Source of the DNA: Varroa destructor
Taxonomy: Eukaryota > Arthropoda > Arachnida > Mesostigmata > Varroidae
Assembly: GCF_002443255.2 (NCBI RefSeq)
Contig: NW_019211454.1
Coordinates: 38,311,719-38,375,718, forward strand
Direction of reading: 5' to 3'
Length of the DNA: 64,000 nt
Under the pieces are notes generated by a model. The model saw nothing but the letters and a program-made list of their open reading frames with translations, was not told the origin of the DNA and made no database searches. The translations under genes were made by a program, and so were the position numbers. Each line of letters opens with the position of its first letter. The stretch's first letter is position 1. Positions 23,915 through 36,331 of this stretch are shown here, piece by piece.

Positions 23915-26900
23915 AAGCGGCTATTTGGCAGTTTACACGACGCGCGAGCCGTGAGTCGTCGCCTGCCTAACTCTTTGTCTATTTCGTGTGCACTACAAGG
24001 AGATAACGGCAGCGACCATCCGTCGATGGATGGGTCGCTGTGATACAGCGTCCGATTTAGTTAGCAACCGGGTGCATGTACATACACGAGCACATTTTAT
24101 TTGCATAAATTTGACTTACTCAAGCAATTAGCTGACATTTATATGATACCAGTCGTTGATCTGTCGTAATAAAAGGGAGCATTTTCCTCCACTCTGGGAA
24201 TAGCTGTATCCCCATACATGGTGGATAGTGTTGAAGTACTACGTAGGTTCGTGTAACGATAGTATTTCGTTCGGGCACTAAGTACAATACTCTTTTCTAG
24301 TAGCAAGATGATCGTCTGCTGATATGATTTCTTACTACATTTGACCCATTGCCATTACCCCTGCTTGCATCAACTAGCAGCCTATTTGTATAGGACTGGT
24401 GAAGGAAGATTTAAAAATTTCTTTGACAGGCACAATTAATAGTATCGTTATTGATGTGCTTGCTCAAGTCCTTTCAGAAGGAAGAATGTTAACGAAATGC
24501 AAAAAAGTTGCACCATGCCGGGTGCAATAGAGGGAATTAGGACCATATCATCTGTTTATTAACTACATTATTACAATCCGTTGTAGGCAGCCCCATCTAG
24601 TCGCGTTATTTGCGTGTGACGCCACGAGCGTAACAAGCATTTGCTGATCTGTTCGTGTCAACAGCGATAGTAGCACTGGTGTCTCCGAGTCATACAGCTT
24701 GAGTGCGGCTTAACCTGCGGTGCCTCAATGGAAGCACGAACAACAACAAAAACTTTGACTTCCCGCCGGCCATAGCCGAGAAACAGATCTCAAACCAAAG
24801 CAATGCAACCACTTATCGTGCGCCACCCTAACGTCATCGCGCCGTTGCATCTTGGCCGTGCAACCCCCAGTAAAACAGCAAGGGTAGCCACCCTTTACCT
24901 GTTTTGACGAAGCTTAGGCCTCTCCGCCTGCTTTGCCGTTGCCACCGCTGCTGCCGTGGCTAGTGTTGGTAATGAAATACACTTAATACAGTTACTTTCT
25001 GTTGATGCATGCCGCTTCCTTCCCTGAGGATGAGGGCGCAAGGTTCATTCTTTCCGAGACACCCGACCTCTCACTCCTGCTAGCTCTATAGTAGTATCCC
25101 AGTAGTACGTAGTTAGGTAAATCGCGTGAGTGCTCTGGCTAATTTTGCTAGCTGATGCTACTCGAGCATGGTCGGCGTTCGCGTTTCAGTATACGTCCTT
25201 CCTGTTGTACGGTGCTAAGGGAAGCTTTCCTGAACAACTAGCCTATGCTCTTCCCGCCTCACTCCGCACATTAACGGAAGCGAACGTTGCTAATAGAAGC
25301 AGCAAGGCCCCGATTCTCGTATCATAGATTACGTTTCGTGTGCATCTAGCCTAATTTTAGTGTAAAAAAAAACTATACAAACTACGGGATTATAGCATTT
25401 GACAGCAGTGTTGCCTGCTGTTATAGAAACAGTCTTAAATTAATGCCTCGAGCAAAGGATAAGTACATTTTAATAACCAAATATAAGTATCTGTAAATAT
25501 ATTGGTCAAGATGAGCACAGCCTTTCAATGCAACGTATGGCCGCGATGATCAAGGTGAACACTCATTATTACGTACGTAAGTATATAAGTTGTACGTGCG
25601 ACCGATGGGATTAGACAAAGGAACTGCACATCGAGTGATTCAGCTTAGAGCGTGTTTCGTGCTCTTGCAAGCTCGGCTCGCTCAGCCATTGTACTGATTG
25701 CTCTGATATTTTACTTCTGTCAGGTGCTTATATGCATGTTTTGCATTATCTCGATCACGTAGGGCTTCTGGTTCTACAAGGAATGTCTCTGATTGCACCA
25801 ACCTTGCTGTTGACTCTTTTACGCAGCTAAGCTAAAACTTCGAACGAAAGAAATCTAAGAGAAGCGACAACGACGAGAAGGTTACGTATTTAGCGAGTAT
25901 AGTACTTGCCATTAGAGCACAAACCTTACAGAACCCCTTTGAGGTGCGGAACCACGAGGCTTATTTGGGCTTTTCATTAGCGTCTTCATCTTTCGAATGT
26001 CCTGCTGGTAGTCAGCGTACTACGCGTCGCAGCAAAAGACGACGGTTGGAAAAGCGATAGAAACTATGCATCTCATAAGGGTGCAGCTGGCCCTTAGAAA
26101 AGTTCATAGATTCGACAAAAACGGAAAGCCCGCGTAAAAAAGAGTTTATACATGTTTTCACGAGGTCGACAGCTACGATGCCCAGTCATGCTCAATTGAA
26201 GTTTAAATTATTTGGCAACTGGAAACTTGTAACTATCGCCGCGCCACCGGAAAGGATCACAAGTGCTGAGGCGTCCTTAGGAACTTCCAGGAAGGTGGAG
26301 AGCTTTTGCTCAATGAAGCACCGACGTAAATAGGCTTTTGTATACAAGAGATCGGGTTCGACTTTCGATTCGATATAGACCGCAATATATGCAGTAGACC
26401 TGCGTCCTATGGATAGTCCTGCGAAATACTCTTCCAACGAATTGTTTCATCATTCTTATCATTTTTATTTGGACTACTGAGCTGGTGAATTATATACAGT
26501 CGGTGTTGACATTGGATTGAGGTAGCCGAATTTCACTTTGTACTCTTTAGCGACGGCTAAATTTGACGACGATGATGTTACGAACCATACAATAAGTGTA
26601 CTTTGATACTGGTGTTATCTCATGACCTGGTATCATTATTGTTATATGCAGTTGCTACTCGGTCTAGCAAGCCATTTTGGCTGATAATTTAGTCCGCTGA
26701 CTGATAACATCAACGCAACTCCTTGATCAGAAACACAGGCAAAGCGGGTAGTTTACAAACAATTCTATATAATGATATGCATCTTTCCAATGGAAATTGT
26801 ATGTAAATACATATCCTTAAAATGTAAAACGTAAAAACATGTCGTTATAAAATTACCAGTATAACATGCGGAATAAAGCTCCAGTTTCACAAACAAAGAA

Positions 26901-29020
26901 AAACTCCATTGTACGTAATTGTCTTTATACTAATTAGCATTATACCCAGAATTTGTGCACACCAGCTCGCTGTGTGGCCTGTTGATAGCCTAGGTGCTCG
27001 GTCTACTTAAAGAACACCATACGATCTCACACGTTCACACAGACAGATACGCTCAATAAATCAAAAACGGTCGGATCGATTGATAGAAACTTCTATACTT
27101 CATTCCCCCGCCAATTATGTCTCGCCATAGAAATAAGCTCTCGATGAAAACGTTTCGTCTTGCAAATGGGGTAATAAAAGCCGTGAAGATGATGAAGTGT
27201 TCATTTGGGCCAATCCTCGCTCACGATAAAATCGAAGGGCCACTATAGGCCCCTCTGAAGAAAAGAGAGCGGCGCCTTTTTTTGTTTTATCTGTTAGTCG
27301 TTGCCCCTAGTGACGATTCACGTTAGCGGCCTTCTGGCATTGTAAACAAGTAACGGGCATCTAAATTGACACCTGTTACTTTAATTACATTATGCCGCCT
27401 AATCTGTATATTTGTCTCGCAGAAATTTGCTATTCGATTACTATGGCTAGCACGTTTTCCGTAAAATGTCACCGTAAATTTCGAGCGGAAGCAAGTTACA
27501 TTCAATACCTGCCCAAGCTAGTGCAATGATGATCCGAGCTAAACGGAGATTTAAGACAGAGCTATTGCTTCTTGTTTTGTTGGACCTAACGGGTTAAGTC
27601 CCAGATGCGATAGCATCGATGCTGCAAGGCTAAAAATGTTAATCTCAAAGTTTAGAGTTGTCATCATTTCCTTTCGTACCGCTTGTCGTTCGCCTGCATT
27701 CAGCAAACAATATAGGAAACACGGGAATCGTTCGCTTCTGCACCCAATTACTTACAGAAAGACCATTTGTAAATAAAACCTGTCCTTAATGAAGAAGTTT
27801 AATTCTTTCTTCAGTTACATTTTCTTTCCACACACCTGCACATACGTAAGCAAAAAATCTATTTTCATATTAGGCCTATTTTTATCTGCGTTTCCGTCTT
27901 ATTCGCGTATGACCAATCAGACGGTCGCAATTACAATGAATTAGTTAGTTATCCTGCTAGCATTTAGTTTCTCGTAGGCAGCCTGTTGTTAGGAACATTC
28001 TGTTTCCGGCTAGTGTATAGCCACACGTAGTTTGTGTATCTTTCTGACCATCTAATGTTAATTTTATCCGTTGTCTAGACATTCGACCGTTTAGCAGTCT
28101 GCGCCTAATGTTCCGATTCAGAGAACTGGGTAGAAACTATCTGGCATAGATGATAAGAAAACGAAGTGAGGCATCATTTTAAGCGCAATTAATAGCACGA
28201 CACAACGAACTACCCCGCTATGGTTTGTCTTAAAATTAAGTTGAATGATATCCGGTCACTATGACTCAACAATATGTACAACGTTTTTGTTTGCTGTTCA
28301 CTAAATCCCTAGAAAAGAGTCAGCTACGTTTGCTCTGTAGCGTTGGTAAAACGAAATGTGGGGCCTGGGAGCCTATGTCTGCGACAAGAATGCTTTAGCC
28401 ACCGTAATCAGGCTCAATAACCGAACTTGTTCGTCATCTTCCTTCAGTTTTAGGCCCGCGTGAAGCGCTCTTGTGGAACTGCACACTTACAGATATCCCT
28501 GTGTAATCTATGCTTGTATGTAAGAGCGGATATCCAACTGACGTTGCCCGACTTGATCATTTAGTGTGGTTTTAAAGTACTGATTCCAAAGGCTCTAAAT
28601 TACTAATGATCGGCCTGAACAGGAAAAGGTAGGTCTGTGCACTGCAACCAACACTATTACGAAAATCTACCGAATGCAGGAACATATTGGCCGATAGCTA
28701 TTCGCGGCGTCAAACTCGAGGCGTGTTTGGGTTTAGCTAATATTCTGTTAAAAGCACGTATAATTCTCAACCGGCAAATATATAGTGAAAAAATTATATA
28801 AATAAATTCTAACATTAGCTTTAGCGACTCGAGACGTTCGACTCCATTGGAGAATGACTGATGTTCTTTCTAGCACGTGTGTCGATGCTAAGTTGCCATT
28901 AAAAAATATGCTTACACAACGTAAGTTATAAAATATATATTGTGGCCTTTTAAGGATGTAGTTTCTTACTTCGATGGTAAAAATTGACAGTAGTAAGGTT
29001 TTGAGCCTCATGCTAACTGT
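23915..29020. other. No gene recognised
   Basis: Five kilobases of unremarkable DNA. The one structured element is the imperfect palindrome at 24010-24040. Small frames at 25130-25327, 26192-26437, 27323-27505 and 28748-29011 have no family features. No tRNA or repeat family is recognised. Confidence 0.55.
24010..24040. repeat. Palindromic element, copy 1
   Basis: CAGCGACCATCC and GGATGGGTCGCTG pair over 12 bp with one bulged G, around the loop GTCGAT. A closely similar palindrome occurs at 43865-43890 (CGACCCATC...GAATGGGTCG), sharing the TCGATG loop word and the ATGGGTCGC right arm. Confidence 0.6.
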
Positions 29021-29023
29021 AAT

Positions 29024-29245
29024 ATGGAGTCATCGAGAAGAAGACGAAATGGTAATAGCGGGGCAACTAAGAAATGCGTGAATCGGCTTTATTTACAGCA
29101 AGCCCCGCATCTTTCTTTCCAAAGAGACAATAATAACCTACTGGCCGACGTAATACTTCGAGGGCAATTGTGGTTCCATATGAGTCGCGTAGGTGAGCTT
29201 GTAGACCGACACTACTTTGCTATGCTGATGCACGCAATGAAATAA
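29024..29245 (+). CDS. Small ORF with strong start context, unknown
   Basis: The ATG at 29024 has A at -3 and G at +4 and opens 73 codons. The N-terminus is basic (MESSRRRRNGNSG) and the rest mixed, including ILRGQLWFHM and LVDRHYFAMLMHAMK at the end. No domain is recognised. Its last 26 bases overlap, antisense, the membrane-like minus-strand frame. It could be a single-exon small protein or the first exon of a longer one, but chance is not excluded. Confidence 0.2.
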   Translation: MESSRRRRNGNSGATKKCVNRLYLQQAPHLSFQRDNNNLLADVILRGQLWFHMSRVGELVDRHYFAMLMHAMK

Positions 29246-29489
29246 ACAAAATAATGAATTCCATAAAAACACAGACGGAAATGAAAAAGCTGTGTGTTGC
29301 AAGAGTTAACGCTGGTGCCAGCTCGGAAAGGTTAAACCATTCGATGGCAGCGCATACAACGTTTGCAGAAACAATCCACAGGTAAATTTCTTCATTTTTT
29401 CTATAGATCAAACAAACAACAGCAGAAATAAGTAGGCATATTTGTATGTATACCAAATGCCACGCAGATCCAGTCTGCCAACTGGATCG
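29220..29489 (-). CDS. Candidate last exon of a multi-pass membrane protein
   Basis: Read on the minus strand, an acceptor-like sequence (ATTTTTTTCAACGATCCAG) is followed from about 29489 by roughly 90 codons ending in TAG. The product shows three hydrophobic spans separated by short polar loops: LVYIQICLLISAVVCLIY, then LWIVSANVVCAAIEWF, then FFISVCVFMEFIILFISL. The polar loop RKNEEI lies after the first span. It has no Met at its beginning, so an upstream exon to the right would be needed. Tetraspan and MARVEL-type proteins have this general look, but no diagnostic residues let me name a family. An AT-rich pyrimidine-strand bias can also produce hydrophobic translations, so this remains a candidate. 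Confidence 0.35.
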   Translation of the reverse strand, partial: RSSWQTGSAWHLVYIQICLLISAVVCLIYRKNEEIYLWIVSANVVCAAIEWFNLSELAPALTLATHSFFISVCVFMEFIILFISLRASA

Positions 29490-29734
29490 TTGAAAAAAAT
29501 GGTTTCCGCGCAAATAGAGGACTTAAGTTTCATTTTAGGAAAAAAAATTGGTTGGGCGGAGGTGTTTTCTTCTAGTTTCTCTAATCAAGTCTTTCCCTTT
29601 GCTTTGAAATAGATATTCTTTTAGTAACATTGAGACGCCACGGTTGCAGCTCGTTTCTGCGGCCGTTACTGTCACCACATTCGAATTCAGTGTCTCGAAG
29701 CTTCCTCGACGGCTTTTTGCCCGATTTTGCGACG

Positions 29735-29891
29735 ATGCACAGTATTACCAATTCTAGCAATAACAGCGGTGCCGCGGATGCTCGTCACAGATTACCATTA
29801 TTATTTCCTGACATCGTTGTCTATATCTACGTAGCTTTTTCTGTGACGTCCTGTTCTGTTCTGATGTCAATCATTGTTTCCCTTTTCTTAG
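29735..29891 (+). CDS. Candidate first exon: short N-glycosylated tail plus membrane span
   Basis: The ATG at 29735 (A at -3) begins MHSITNSSNNSGAADARH, which has two overlapping N-glycosylation sequons. A roughly 25-residue hydrophobic span follows (IVVYIYVAFSVTSCSVLMSI). The frame runs to AG|GTTAGT at 29890-29897, a reasonable splice donor, and meets a stop immediately after it. A short glycosylated extracellular tail leading into a first membrane span is typical of receptors with several membrane spans. No Gly-Asn motif of class A receptor helix 1 is present and no following exon was identified. The same junction could instead be read as a splice acceptor, since a pyrimidine-rich run ends in TTAG. 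Confidence 0.25.
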
Positions 29892-29920
29892 GTTAGTATT
29901 TGCTCTCTTACCGTTCGTAC

Positions 29921-29947
29921 GCTGCTGCTTCTGCTGCTGCTGCTGCT
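29921..29947. repeat. (CTG)n-type trinucleotide tract
   Basis: Imperfect GCTGCTGCTTCTGCTGCTGC repeat just downstream of the exon candidate. Confidence 0.9.
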
Positions 29948-29949
29948 AC

Positions 29950-32900
29950 CATGCCTTTATGATTATTTTCGACGTTTGCGTTTGACTTCCGTGTCTCTGT
30001 TGTGTACCACGTCGTCCCATCAGCGATGACGTTGCTGAAGCGAGGGCGAAACGAGTTATTTCGCAACGTGAAGACGCGGCTGGACGGTGAAAATACAATG
30101 CCTCAGGCTGACGACGAAGGTGTCTAGCCGTCTGGAGTGTGTGTGTGTATGTATGTGCGCGTATGTGATGAGTCTTATACTGTGTGAGGTAAGCGTTTGT
30201 GCAGAACGGCTCAGAGCTATGCGGAGACGCGTGGAGCCCCAGAGGGGCCCCACGTGGATTGGGATCAGATAATGGTCGCTTGGCGTAGAAAGAAAAGCGC
30301 GCAGTGTGAGCCAGGAAATTGCTGCTGGCCGATGTACAATGCCCTTGCCGTTCAACGTTCGTTCGGCGTTCTTGGTCCTTTGAGGAATAATGTCACACTT
30401 CGTAGCTAGTGGTCCTAACCCAAACACTTGTAGCCGCACACTGAGGACAAGCAGCAGAGGATAATGCAATGAACATAAAATAGGTTTATGGCAAGAGAAG
30501 GTTTTATCAAGACTGAGAACAGAGAAGCGGCTATCTATGTGAAGAACATCCAATAAGAAATAGATATTTTTTTAATAATAGTAGACACTCTGGCTGTTGA
30601 TGTTACCATAGTCTGCTATGTAGATAATTCTTGTCCAGTACGAGTTCTACCAAGAAAAGGACTTTTTTAATACTTTTTTGTTTTATGTATTATTCCAATG
30701 TCGCTTTGTCCATTGAACAGAAATTGAACATCCTTGCGTTCCTTATACTCAGATAACAGAAACGTTTTGGGCTGATACAAGAACGATTCTTCATTCATGT
30801 CACTCAAATTATGTTACATGTTATAAAACTCGTAATAACGAACAAACTTAATAGGATAACGTTTTCGTAAAAAATATTTGATAAAAATCTTCGTAGCTTC
30901 ATTGCTGATGACGCCAATCGAGTCTGTGGTAATAGCTGGCACATATAAAGCGAACTAAACTTTTTTGTGGCAGAAGTTAGTAACTTTCAAGCAATCATGT
31001 CGCATTGTGTTTTACGTTATGCTGAAGATCTTATACTGACTGAATTACTGAACGTACTAAATTACATATAGCGTTTTATGTGACTGGTACGCGAATCTAT
31101 AGTTCTAACATGATAAATTCCGTACGCAGTCGCATACCTAACTTTTGAAGGGAATCTTCCTAAGGAAAATGGTAACGATTCAACTAGCATCTTGGACTTG
31201 TTTATAACTCGATCTAGATAAGCTACCTGGATCTATTTCGTTGCAGTAGTTCAATAAGCAAGAATACCTGTACTGTAATAAATCTTCAGACCGCCAAAGC
31301 TCTTCGCGGCTGATCAGTTACGAGAGCGCCGGTGGCGGGTCATCTTTCTGTTCGCATTAACTCTTAACTTTTCCATCCCTCTGACGCCCCTTTACGCCAA
31401 GCTTACGTAACCACCCGTTAGTTTGCTAGCAACTTGGGCTATAGCTTGCTTATCGGTAACATCCTCCATGAGACGAGACATTATCTACTGTAATCTAAAG
31501 CGAGCGAGAAAAAACCTGTAATAAATACAGGAGACCTTGTTGGCTGCACCCTGCTAACTAATCGCAAGCTCTGATTATCGTCTGTATGTTATTGAAACGA
31601 GTCAACACTTGTTTTGGTATTGAAAAAGAATTGGGAAAGCTCGCTGTTCATAGTATTACTTTAGGTCAATCGAGGTTGCACTTAAGGCTTTCACAAGGAC
31701 ATCATAGAGGAAAAGATCGAAATGGCAGTACGAATAAAATCGTATGATCGAAACAAGCTATAGTCACAGTGGAATTACACTGAATGACTGGCCATTCCTC
31801 ATGCCTCAATGATTCAACGTAACACGCCCCATCTACCCAGAACGGGGTCCTTGAGCTGAAGTTGGTTGAAGAGAGAAACCCTCTCATGCAAAATCTAAAT
31901 CCATGCAACAGTCACGTTACATTCGATGAAAATTGAGAGCTCAACAGTGCAGCCTAATAGCGATTTTTAAGTTGGGGATTCGGAGAACAATCCACAGACT
32001 CAATAAAATGGGACCAAGAGAAGCTTTTTTACTCGGTACTAAGCGTTTTGGAAATGGGCTTGTAAATAGATCAAGCAAAGCTGGCTTATTCTATATACAT
32101 ATCTGCCATATTAACCAACATCTGTCAACGAAAACTGTTCTGTCTGAAAAAGTTGCGTCGCCATTTTTTTAGATAATACCTGCAGTTACCGAGGGAACTT
32201 TCAGTTACAGCCCGTGAATGAAACATTGAGCGCATTTGTAATTTTTCAATGCTCGATACGGTAAATTTCATATTAGTGTATATAACCGAACTAGGTTGTG
32301 GACTCAATCAACCACAAAGCCTATTTTAGCAGTTTTAAAAGGTCCAAATAACGTAGGTAAAATGATTTACTAATCTCCGTGAGTAAGTCTTTGGATCGTA
32401 TCTCTCTCTCTATATATATATATATCCGCGTCGAAACCACAATCTTTCAAATACGGAGCGAATAGCTTTCACGAAAGTTTCAAGAGCTCATGCAAAGCTT
32501 GTCTGTAGCCCATCTGGCTACAGGTTACATTGACACTGCGGCCAACTTAATGTTTTTTTTGGTTGATAACACGTCTCTTGTTTGTAACGCAACTCAATGA
32601 AGATACGGTTGAGCAGAAGCAGAGCACAAAAAGATAACTGTCCCAAAAGGCTTTTGTAGAAAAAACACTATCTTAAAAGCCTATTCCCGTTTTTCGCAAG
32701 GAGCTCATCATGGGTGGTGAGTCATGTCATCACCTACCGCTAACATCCAGGTTATCTGAAATCGTCGCCTTCCAGCGCAATATAGTCCATGCTACCTTTC
32801 AACTGCCACTGAAAAACTTAACTTTAAAGTAAAATAGCTCGACACAAAAATAAACTGTAAAAATGCGCCGAGTACGATATATCTCTTATATAGATAGATA

Positions 32901-34187
32901 TAGATAATTAGCCTCAGCGCTTGCAAGTCATTTCGACAAGATGGACTCTCCTCGTGTAGAGCGATTTCTCCCTTGAGTGTCGATTTTTTCATTATTTGTT
33001 TAATTATTATTTACTCGCTCAGCTTCCCGACGTTCAGCAGCCTGTTTGAGTGGCATAGCATATACTGATTTAGTTATCTATTTTTCTACATCGTATAAAT
33101 ATCCAACAGGAGTGTAGGTAGTGTTACATCGGTATCGACCGGCCTGTCAATAGCAATATCGTTCGACCGAAATAAAGGTCTTCCCTAAGCTAAGGTTCCT
33201 AAGCAACTTTTCCGTTCGGAAGTGAAGGCACCGCACAGTCCCAAGATTCAGGTTCGTCCTGAACCAACAGGCTTCACTAAGGTAGTTGTTAAACGAAACT
33301 GTCGTTTTAACGAACATCTTTTCCATTGATGTGATTTCGTGATACGTGATTCTTTTCTTTCATTTGCACCCGTGTCGCCTGGCACTATTTGTAAATTTTT
33401 CATTCTTAGGTTTCTCTGGGTAGGAAGATAATCGTTTCGAACTCTTCTACGAAACTAGTCGAGAAATTGTAGCGTGCAGGCATCTTACGAAACTGCTAAT
33501 GCTGAAGGCTGATATGAACGCGAAGAGCTCTGTTGAGACTAGTAACACTCACGCATTGTAATATGCGCCTTGTATGTGGGCTCTGCTAAAAAAATTCGAC
33601 TAAAGTCGGATCTTTACTCACATGAAGATAACAGGTCTGGATCGGAACGTGCCAATGAACGGCGTACTAACGTTACGCACGAATGGACGAGATCACACAG
33701 AAACTGATGATGCGTTAGCCATAACATTCAAACGATTAATTACAAGTTAATGGCCGAACGATAGGAGCTTCTGTTTGACGTTGTTGGACAACTATATGTG
33801 GCTGAACGAAACCAGAGACAAGATGTAAACCAAACTTTAGCAGGATATGGCTTACGGAAGAGATTTACGAGACAGGATCAGCAAAGAGGAGTCGTGTTCG
33901 AAGCTATAGGCACATAGATGACAACCGGATATTTCCTTTGTAAAGTTTTCCGCTGATTCTCACTGATACGTCTCCGTGCTCATAATTGGCCATTAGACCG
34001 AAAAACCGCAAGAGCTGCTTATCGGACAGGGGAAACTAGCTTCGACTCGAGTCACGAGTCCAAACTTAGTTGAAGCTGCTTTAAATTTCGCGAACCTCTA
34101 GGCCACAACAGGGCTGGACTGGTAGAGGACTCTGTTTCTGCTTCCGCGGCAGCTGGCCCATGACATCCGAGATCAACCGGTCAACCT
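29950..34187. other. No gene recognised
   Basis: The first 600 bases are GC-richer, with a 165-codon minus frame (30056-30553) and several plus frames overlapping it. None has a domain, and the minus one passes through a (GT/AC)n stretch that reads as His-Thr repeats. The rest is AT-rich and stop-rich. A TC/TA compound microsatellite is at 32401-32425. The frame at 31933-32172 is ordinary and unsupported. Confidence 0.5.
32401..32425. repeat. (TC)n(TA)n compound microsatellite
   Basis: Five TC units run directly into about seven TA units. This is the same arrangement as the much longer array at 62105-62186. Confidence 0.93.
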
Positions 34188-34189
34188 AG

Positions 34190-34456
34190 TCAAGCTGGAG
34201 GGGATGGCATAAAAATTATTTGTCGAAGCAACAGTACAAGCCAGCGACAGACGGACGGCCTCGGCAGTGGCCATCACAGGAACTTCTGGAATTGCTGAAT
34301 CGCCAAGCAACCCTTCAAAATACTGAAGATTGTAGACAACGCTTCCTGCATCCCATACAACGCAAAAAATATGAGGTGTTGGCGGGCCACAATAGGTCAA
34401 CGCGACGTTACGCTTCGAAATATGCTTTATTGACCTCAGTGAAGAATGTAGTGTGA
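34190..34456 (+). CDS. Open frame, possible terminal exon, unknown
   Basis: The frame is open for 88 codons after TAG at 34187 and ends in TGA at 34454. The product is Trp/Gln/Arg-rich, beginning SSWRGWHKNYLSKQQYK. It has an amphipathic-looking stretch (SQELLELLNRQATLQNTEDC) and a basic tail. No ATG start or known domain is seen. An antisense frame of similar length (34173-34400) also exists, which weakens the case. Confidence 0.18.
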   Translation, partial: SSWRGWHKNYLSKQQYKPATDGRPRQWPSQELLELLNRQATLQNTEDCRQRFLHPIQRKKYEVLAGHNRSTRRYASKYALLTSVKNVV

Positions 34457-36013
34457 ACTGTTGCTACTTCGATTACCAGTCGAATACTGAGCTCCGGATT
34501 CCTCTTGGGCGTTTCCAAGCAAATGAAAAAAAAAACAGGATTCACTTAAGCAGCGAACGGTGTGGTATGGCCCGCGACATGGTCCAACCGAACAGCGCTA
34601 GCGGCATCAGATCTGTATAAGAAGACCGTATATGTATAAGAAGACGAATTGTATACAGAGCCCCTATGACCATTTCTATCAGAGACCTCCATCATAGAAT
34701 ATGCGCATTTACAGAAATATAACTGCGACTTCGTCCGCACCAGCTATATAACCACCAGACTTCTGTTTTCCTATAAGATTGGTATCCAATTGTTTTGTAA
34801 TAGGTTCGTTATGTCACCCGGCTATTGCAGAATAGATTCTATATTTAGCAATAACCGTCTTTTTTGACGAGTGACTATAAATACTAGAAGATACACTAGT
34901 ATTTCACACACACACACAGAAAGAAAGTCTATATTTCGAAGGTAAATAGAGCCAACAAAAGAAAAAGTATTACTGTTATTATTATTATTAAAATTTTATA
35001 TTACTACTAATTTAAATCTGCATTTTGTTATATAGTATTTAATTATTTTCGAAAAAGCTGCATTGGAAATGTTTCAGAGTTATCGAGATGGTTGGCGCTA
35101 GACCCGTTTTTACCTAAAGTACACTGCATCGTAGACTTCTCTCTCTAATTTTTCCAACCAGATATTCGACCCGTCTTTTTCAGAAGTCGTAAAGCAATTA
35201 ACTCTTCTGACTGACCCCAATTATCTCACCTACATAAAGCTATATATGGCAGTTTCTCCGAACGTTCTGATGGCCGACACGTACTCGAGCATGAAAATCA
35301 GGTCCACTACTTCGTTCGGTATGGCTACCTGTAGTTCTGTCCTTGGCCTTATATCGATTTTGAATCACTCGTTTATCACCTAGCACGCAATGCTGAGTGG
35401 CCATGACGGGTTGTTGTAAATCAGGCTAAGATCATATAAATATTGATCACCCTGGCGGGGTCCTTACCTAGCTGGTAGCTGAAGGTAGCCAGAAAATTAG
35501 TTCCACCACTAATTGTGAGGTGCATAAGCGGGAACTGACGCCAGCGTTATATATCCGAATAGCATATTTTTGGAGGACGCTTAAGTGCATTTGGCAGAGA
35601 GCGAACAAAATTGTCTTCGTCCTTCTGAGAGGATTATTACTTTTCTATCTTCCTGCTTCAATCAGGTGGAGAGTTTCGAGCTTCAATGAAGAGAATCGAG
35701 TTTCGGTGATACGTTAATCGTTTGCTATGACACAGTAGATTGTTATTCCACTCTGTACTATGTAAATTCTCTCATATAGAGTTGCGTTCCTTAGGCCAAT
35801 TTCATCTACAGAGCACCAATAAGCTACTACTGTTAGTCATGCGCAATACGCACACACAGACCTCGAGTTCATTAAAAACAATGCAGTTCTACCGCACATT
35901 TAAAAAGAACAAAGCGGACAGTCTTTGTAGACGTTCTTTATTCCTATATTTCTCTTCCTCTATCACCCTTTTTTTGTCCACGCATAGGGCTCAATGTGTT
36001 CGGTCAGTCTACG
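34457..36013. other. No gene recognised; short tandem duplications
   Basis: A 13-base word, TGTATAAGAAGAC, is repeated in tandem (34614-34626 and 34633-34645, period 19). A short (AC)n tract is at 34906-34917 and a (TTA)n tract near 34975-34990. A Leu-rich plus frame (35740-36297) overlaps the minus frame described next and is judged its shadow or low-complexity. Confidence 0.55.
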
Positions 36014-36331
36014 TCACCTGCAATGGCAGCGGTTGCAAGGACAAGCTCTTCGCTGTTCGTACGCTTTTGCCCCGATCGTTGTTTCCGCGCTTTCCCCGAA
36101 AGTCAAACTCGTTCCCCGCGGGCGATGACAAGAGAAAGTGTGTAAATCTCCGAGAGGTACCTCTACAAGTGTTGCATTTGCCGCTGTCGATGTCGTGTTT
36201 GTCGTTGCTGCTTCTGCTGTCATTATTATTGCTTCGAGTAGTTCTTTTGCAGTTTTTCTTCTACAACTGTTACTTGTTTCTGCGGACAGGCATTTAGCGT
36301 ATGACCCAGCAAGTGTCGTGGAACAAGAGAC
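36014..36331 (-). CDS. Ala/Thr-rich open frame with a Cys-rich end, unknown
   Basis: The minus strand is open for 105 codons. The middle is Glu/Ala/Thr-rich (AKELLEAIIMTAEAATTNTT), then mixed, ending in a Cys cluster (CPCNRCHCR) directly followed by a stop. The end reads TGCAG|GTGACG, so a splice donor inside the last codon is possible. The antisense frame reads as poly-Leu, which is less protein-like. The strand here is purine-rich, which favours such readings regardless of function. No family is recognised. Confidence 0.18.
   Translation of the reverse strand, partial: VSCSTTLAGSYAKCLSAETSNSCRRKTAKELLEAIIMTAEAATTNTTSTAANATLVEVPLGDLHTFSCHRPRGTSLTFGESAETTIGAKAYEQRRACPCNRCHCR

Noticed and set aside
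30056..30553. 165-codon minus frame
   Set aside because: It passes through a GT/AC repeat giving His-Thr repeats, has no domain, and plus frames are open opposite it.
35740..36297. 185-codon plus frame
   Set aside because: The second half is a Leu-rich translation of CTG/TTG-type repeats, antisense to a less biased minus frame.
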